From: DASQUK01 sp046723645
Lineage (GTDB): Bacteria; Actinomycetota; Acidimicrobiia; Acidimicrobiales; VFJN01
DNA length: 48,692 nt
Direction: 5' to 3'
Assembly (NCBI GenBank): GCA_046723645.1
Contig: JBKOUY010000012.1
Location: 1 to 48,692, forward strand
The notes below the pieces were generated by a model, which saw only the letters and a program-made list of their open reading frames with translations, had not been told where the DNA came from and ran no database searches. A program made the position numbers and the translations under genes. This document shows positions 47,346-48,692 of the stretch, piece after piece (position 1 is the first letter of the stretch; each line of letters opens with the position of its first letter).

Positions 47346-48143
47346 TCAACCGTCGTGGACCGGCAGGTACGCGTCGATGATCTCGAAGAGGCCGGCGGTG
47401 ACCAGCGGGTCGTCGGTGAGCGGCCCGGCGACGGCGGCCCGGGCGGCCGCCCGCGGGGCAAGGCCCTCGGCGACGAGCCGCCCGGCGGCGATCAACAGGC
47501 GGGTCGACGCCGCCTCCCGGAGGCCCGGGGTCTCGAGGCGACGGATCGCCTGGCCGAGCTGGACCAGCTGCGCCGCCTTCTCGTGGTCGACGCCGGCCTC
47601 GTGCGAGACGATCTTCTCCTCGACTTCCGGCGGCGGAAAGCTCAGCTCGATGGCGACCATGCGCTGGCGCGTCGAGTCCTTCAGGTCCTTGAGCACGCTC
47701 TGGTACCCGGGGTTGTAGGAGACCACCAGGCAGAAGCCGGGGGCGGCGTCGAGGACGACACCGAGGCGGTCGATCGGGAGTTGGCGGCGATGGTCGGCGA
47801 GCGGATGGATCACCACGGTGGTGTCCTGCCGCGCCTCGACGACCTCGTCGAGGTAGCAGATCGCGCCCTCCCGCACGGCGCGAGTCAGCGGGCCGTCGAC
47901 CCATTGGGTCTCGCCCCCGTGGAGGAGGAACCGCCCCACGAGGTCGGCCGTGGTCAGGTCGTCGTGGCACGCCACCGTGATGAGCGGACGGTCGAGGTCG
48001 TGCGCCATCGCCTCGACGAACCGGGTCTTCCCGCAGCCGGTCGGGCCCTTGAGCACCAGTGCCATGCCCTGCTGGAACGCCGCATTGAAGACCTGTTCCT
48101 CGGGACCGACCGGCACGTAGTAGGGCCGTGCGGTTGGGGTCAT
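47346..48143 (-). CDS. CbbQ/NirQ/NorQ family AAA+ ATPase (MoxR group)
   Basis: A 265-residue AAA+ protein. Walker A is GPTGCGKT (33-40), Walker B is ICYLDE (95-100), and the sensor-1 segment VVSYNPGYQ follows. The C-terminal CbbQ_C domain (about 190-260) is present. With a VWA partner, such ATPases remodel or insert metal into Rubisco, nitric oxide reductase or, in the Cox system (CoxD/CoxE), the Mo-Cu site of CO dehydrogenase. The VWA gene overlaps it by 4 bp upstream. A molybdenum hydroxylase lies 5 kb away. Confidence 0.92.
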   Translation of the reverse strand: MTPTARPYYVPVGPEEQVFNAAFQQGMALVLKGPTGCGKTRFVEAMAHDLDRPLITVACHDDLTTADLVGRFLLHGGETQWVDGPLTRAVREGAICYLDEVVEARQDTTVVIHPLADHRRQLPIDRLGVVLDAAPGFCLVVSYNPGYQSVLKDLKDSTRQRMVAIELSFPPPEVEEKIVSHEAGVDHEKAAQLVQLGQAIRRLETPGLREAASTRLLIAAGRLVAEGLAPRAAARAAVAGPLTDDPLVTAGLFEIIDAYLPVHDG

Positions 48144-48692
48144 GACGTCCTCCTCGCGAGCTCGGCGTGCTCCCTCGTGCGCTCCTTGCGCTGGAAGATG
48201 CGGCGCCGGGCCTCGGCGGACCGGAGCGCATCACTGCACAGCGGCCCGATCAGGCGCGGCAGCTGCTCGGGTGCTGACACGGCGGCGTGGGCGGCGGCGC
48301 CGAACACCCGCTCGAGGGCGACCGGCGCCGTGCCGGCACCGACGCTCACGCACAGGCAGCCGAGGCCGCGACGGCGGGCCTCGGCCAGGGCGCGCCGCGC
48401 GTCGGCTTCGCCGTATGCACCCCCATAGCCGTGGTCGTACGCCAACCCGTCCGAGAGGACGAGCAAGAGCCGCCGGGATGTTCCGCCGTGCGCCTCCAAC
48501 ACGGCCGCACCGTGCCGGATCGCCGCACCCAGCCGCGTGTAGGCGCCCGGGACGAGGCCGCAGAGACGGCGGACCACCCGGCTGTCGTACGGGTCGTCGA
48601 AGTCCTTGACCCGGATGATGTGCACGGCTCGTCGCCCGTAGGAGTTGAAGGCGTAGAGCGCCACGCGATCGCCGAGGTCGTGGAGAGCGGTG
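48140..48692 (-). CDS. VWA domain protein (NorD/CbbO/CoxE-like), C-terminal part, cut by the window edge
   Basis: The last 183 codons or so of a gene whose start lies beyond 48692. The frame is open to the edge, so the ATG-like start at 48664 is not real. RVALYAFNSYGRRAVHIIRVKDF is a VWA strand/helix. LRHGAAVLEAHGGTSRRLLLVLSDGLAYDHGYGG-like text carries the metal-ion-dependent adhesion-site aspartate (SDG), matching the NorD C-terminus. NorD/CbbO proteins pair with CbbQ/NorQ ATPases to activate metalloenzymes. Its stop overlaps the ATPase start. Confidence 0.88.
   Translation of the reverse strand, partial: TALHDLGDRVALYAFNSYGRRAVHIIRVKDFDDPYDSRVVRRLCGLVPGAYTRLGAAIRHGAAVLEAHGGTSRRLLLVLSDGLAYDHGYGGAYGEADARRALAEARRRGLGCLCVSVGAGTAPVALERVFGAAAHAAVSAPEQLPRLIGPLCSDALRSAEARRRIFQRKERTREHAELARRTS

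Noticed and set aside
46218..48143. Reading the binding protein and AAA+ ATPase as part of an ABC importer
   Set aside because: The ATPase is MoxR/CbbQ type without an ABC signature, no permease is present and the binding protein lacks a signal peptide.
1..48692. tRNA, rRNA, CRISPR arrays, transposases, integrases and prophage genes
   Set aside because: Read through all intergenic gaps and frames and found no cloverleaf-like, repeat-spacer or transposase/integrase pattern.

Overview
The window is about 70% G+C and densely packed with short intergenic gaps and many 4-bp start/stop overlaps. Its gene content points to an actinobacterium, possibly an uncultured Acidimicrobiia-like lineage. The evidence is three luciferase-like (F420-type) oxidoreductases, a fused qcr-cta respiratory cluster, a perfect CebR/CelR cellulose operator, an ECF41 sigma factor and high-GC GTG starts. 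No rRNA, tRNA, CRISPR array, insertion sequence or phage genes were seen. The taxonomic placement is inference.

Layout. 1-8.5 kb: a TetR regulator and an F420-type oxidoreductase, then xylA-xylB (xylose isomerase and xylulokinase). Convergent to these, across a strong hairpin terminator, is a secreted GH6 cellulase with a perfect 14-bp cellulose operator, so this is a small plant-polysaccharide module. An NYN nuclease-like protein, a class III cyclase and a sugar-type Gfo/Idh/MocA dehydrogenase follow. 8.6-12 kb: a self-contained PadR/ABC/FtsX export operon with a perfect inverted repeat in front. 12-15.8 kb: an MBL hydrolase, a divergent membrane protein/TetR pair sharing an operator, and an oxidoreductase-methyltransferase pair. 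15.9-24.1 kb: one co-directional respiratory operon, ctaC-ctaD-ctaE-(small membrane protein)-ctaG-qcrC-qcrA-qcrB, encoding a caa3-like terminal oxidase and a bcc complex. 24.5-30.1 kb: a DUF5996 protein, an F420-type oxidoreductase, a Rieske oxygenase and an amino-acid-type ABC importer. 30.2-38.2 kb: small functions (VOC protein, copper-type YcnI protein, flotillin-like SPFH protein with an unknown partner, ECF41 sigma factor, YceI/MarR pair) plus a remnant of an MMPL transporter.

38.2-48.7 kb is the most unusual region. A three-subunit molybdenum hydroxylase (FAD, 2Fe-2S and Mo subunits) is split across two strands. It is bracketed by two near-identical 24-bp operators, each in a divergent promoter, and sits beside an SDR dehydrogenase and a regulator with two TetR DNA-binding domains in one chain. 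Next to it lies an overlapping operon of VWA protein, CbbQ/NorQ-type AAA+ ATPase, periplasmic-binding-fold protein with no signal peptide, AveC-like membrane protein and SDR. I read this as a candidate undescribed oxidation system (hydroxylase, dehydrogenases, metalloenzyme-activation pair and intracellular ligand-binding protein). Its substrate cannot be inferred from sequence alone.
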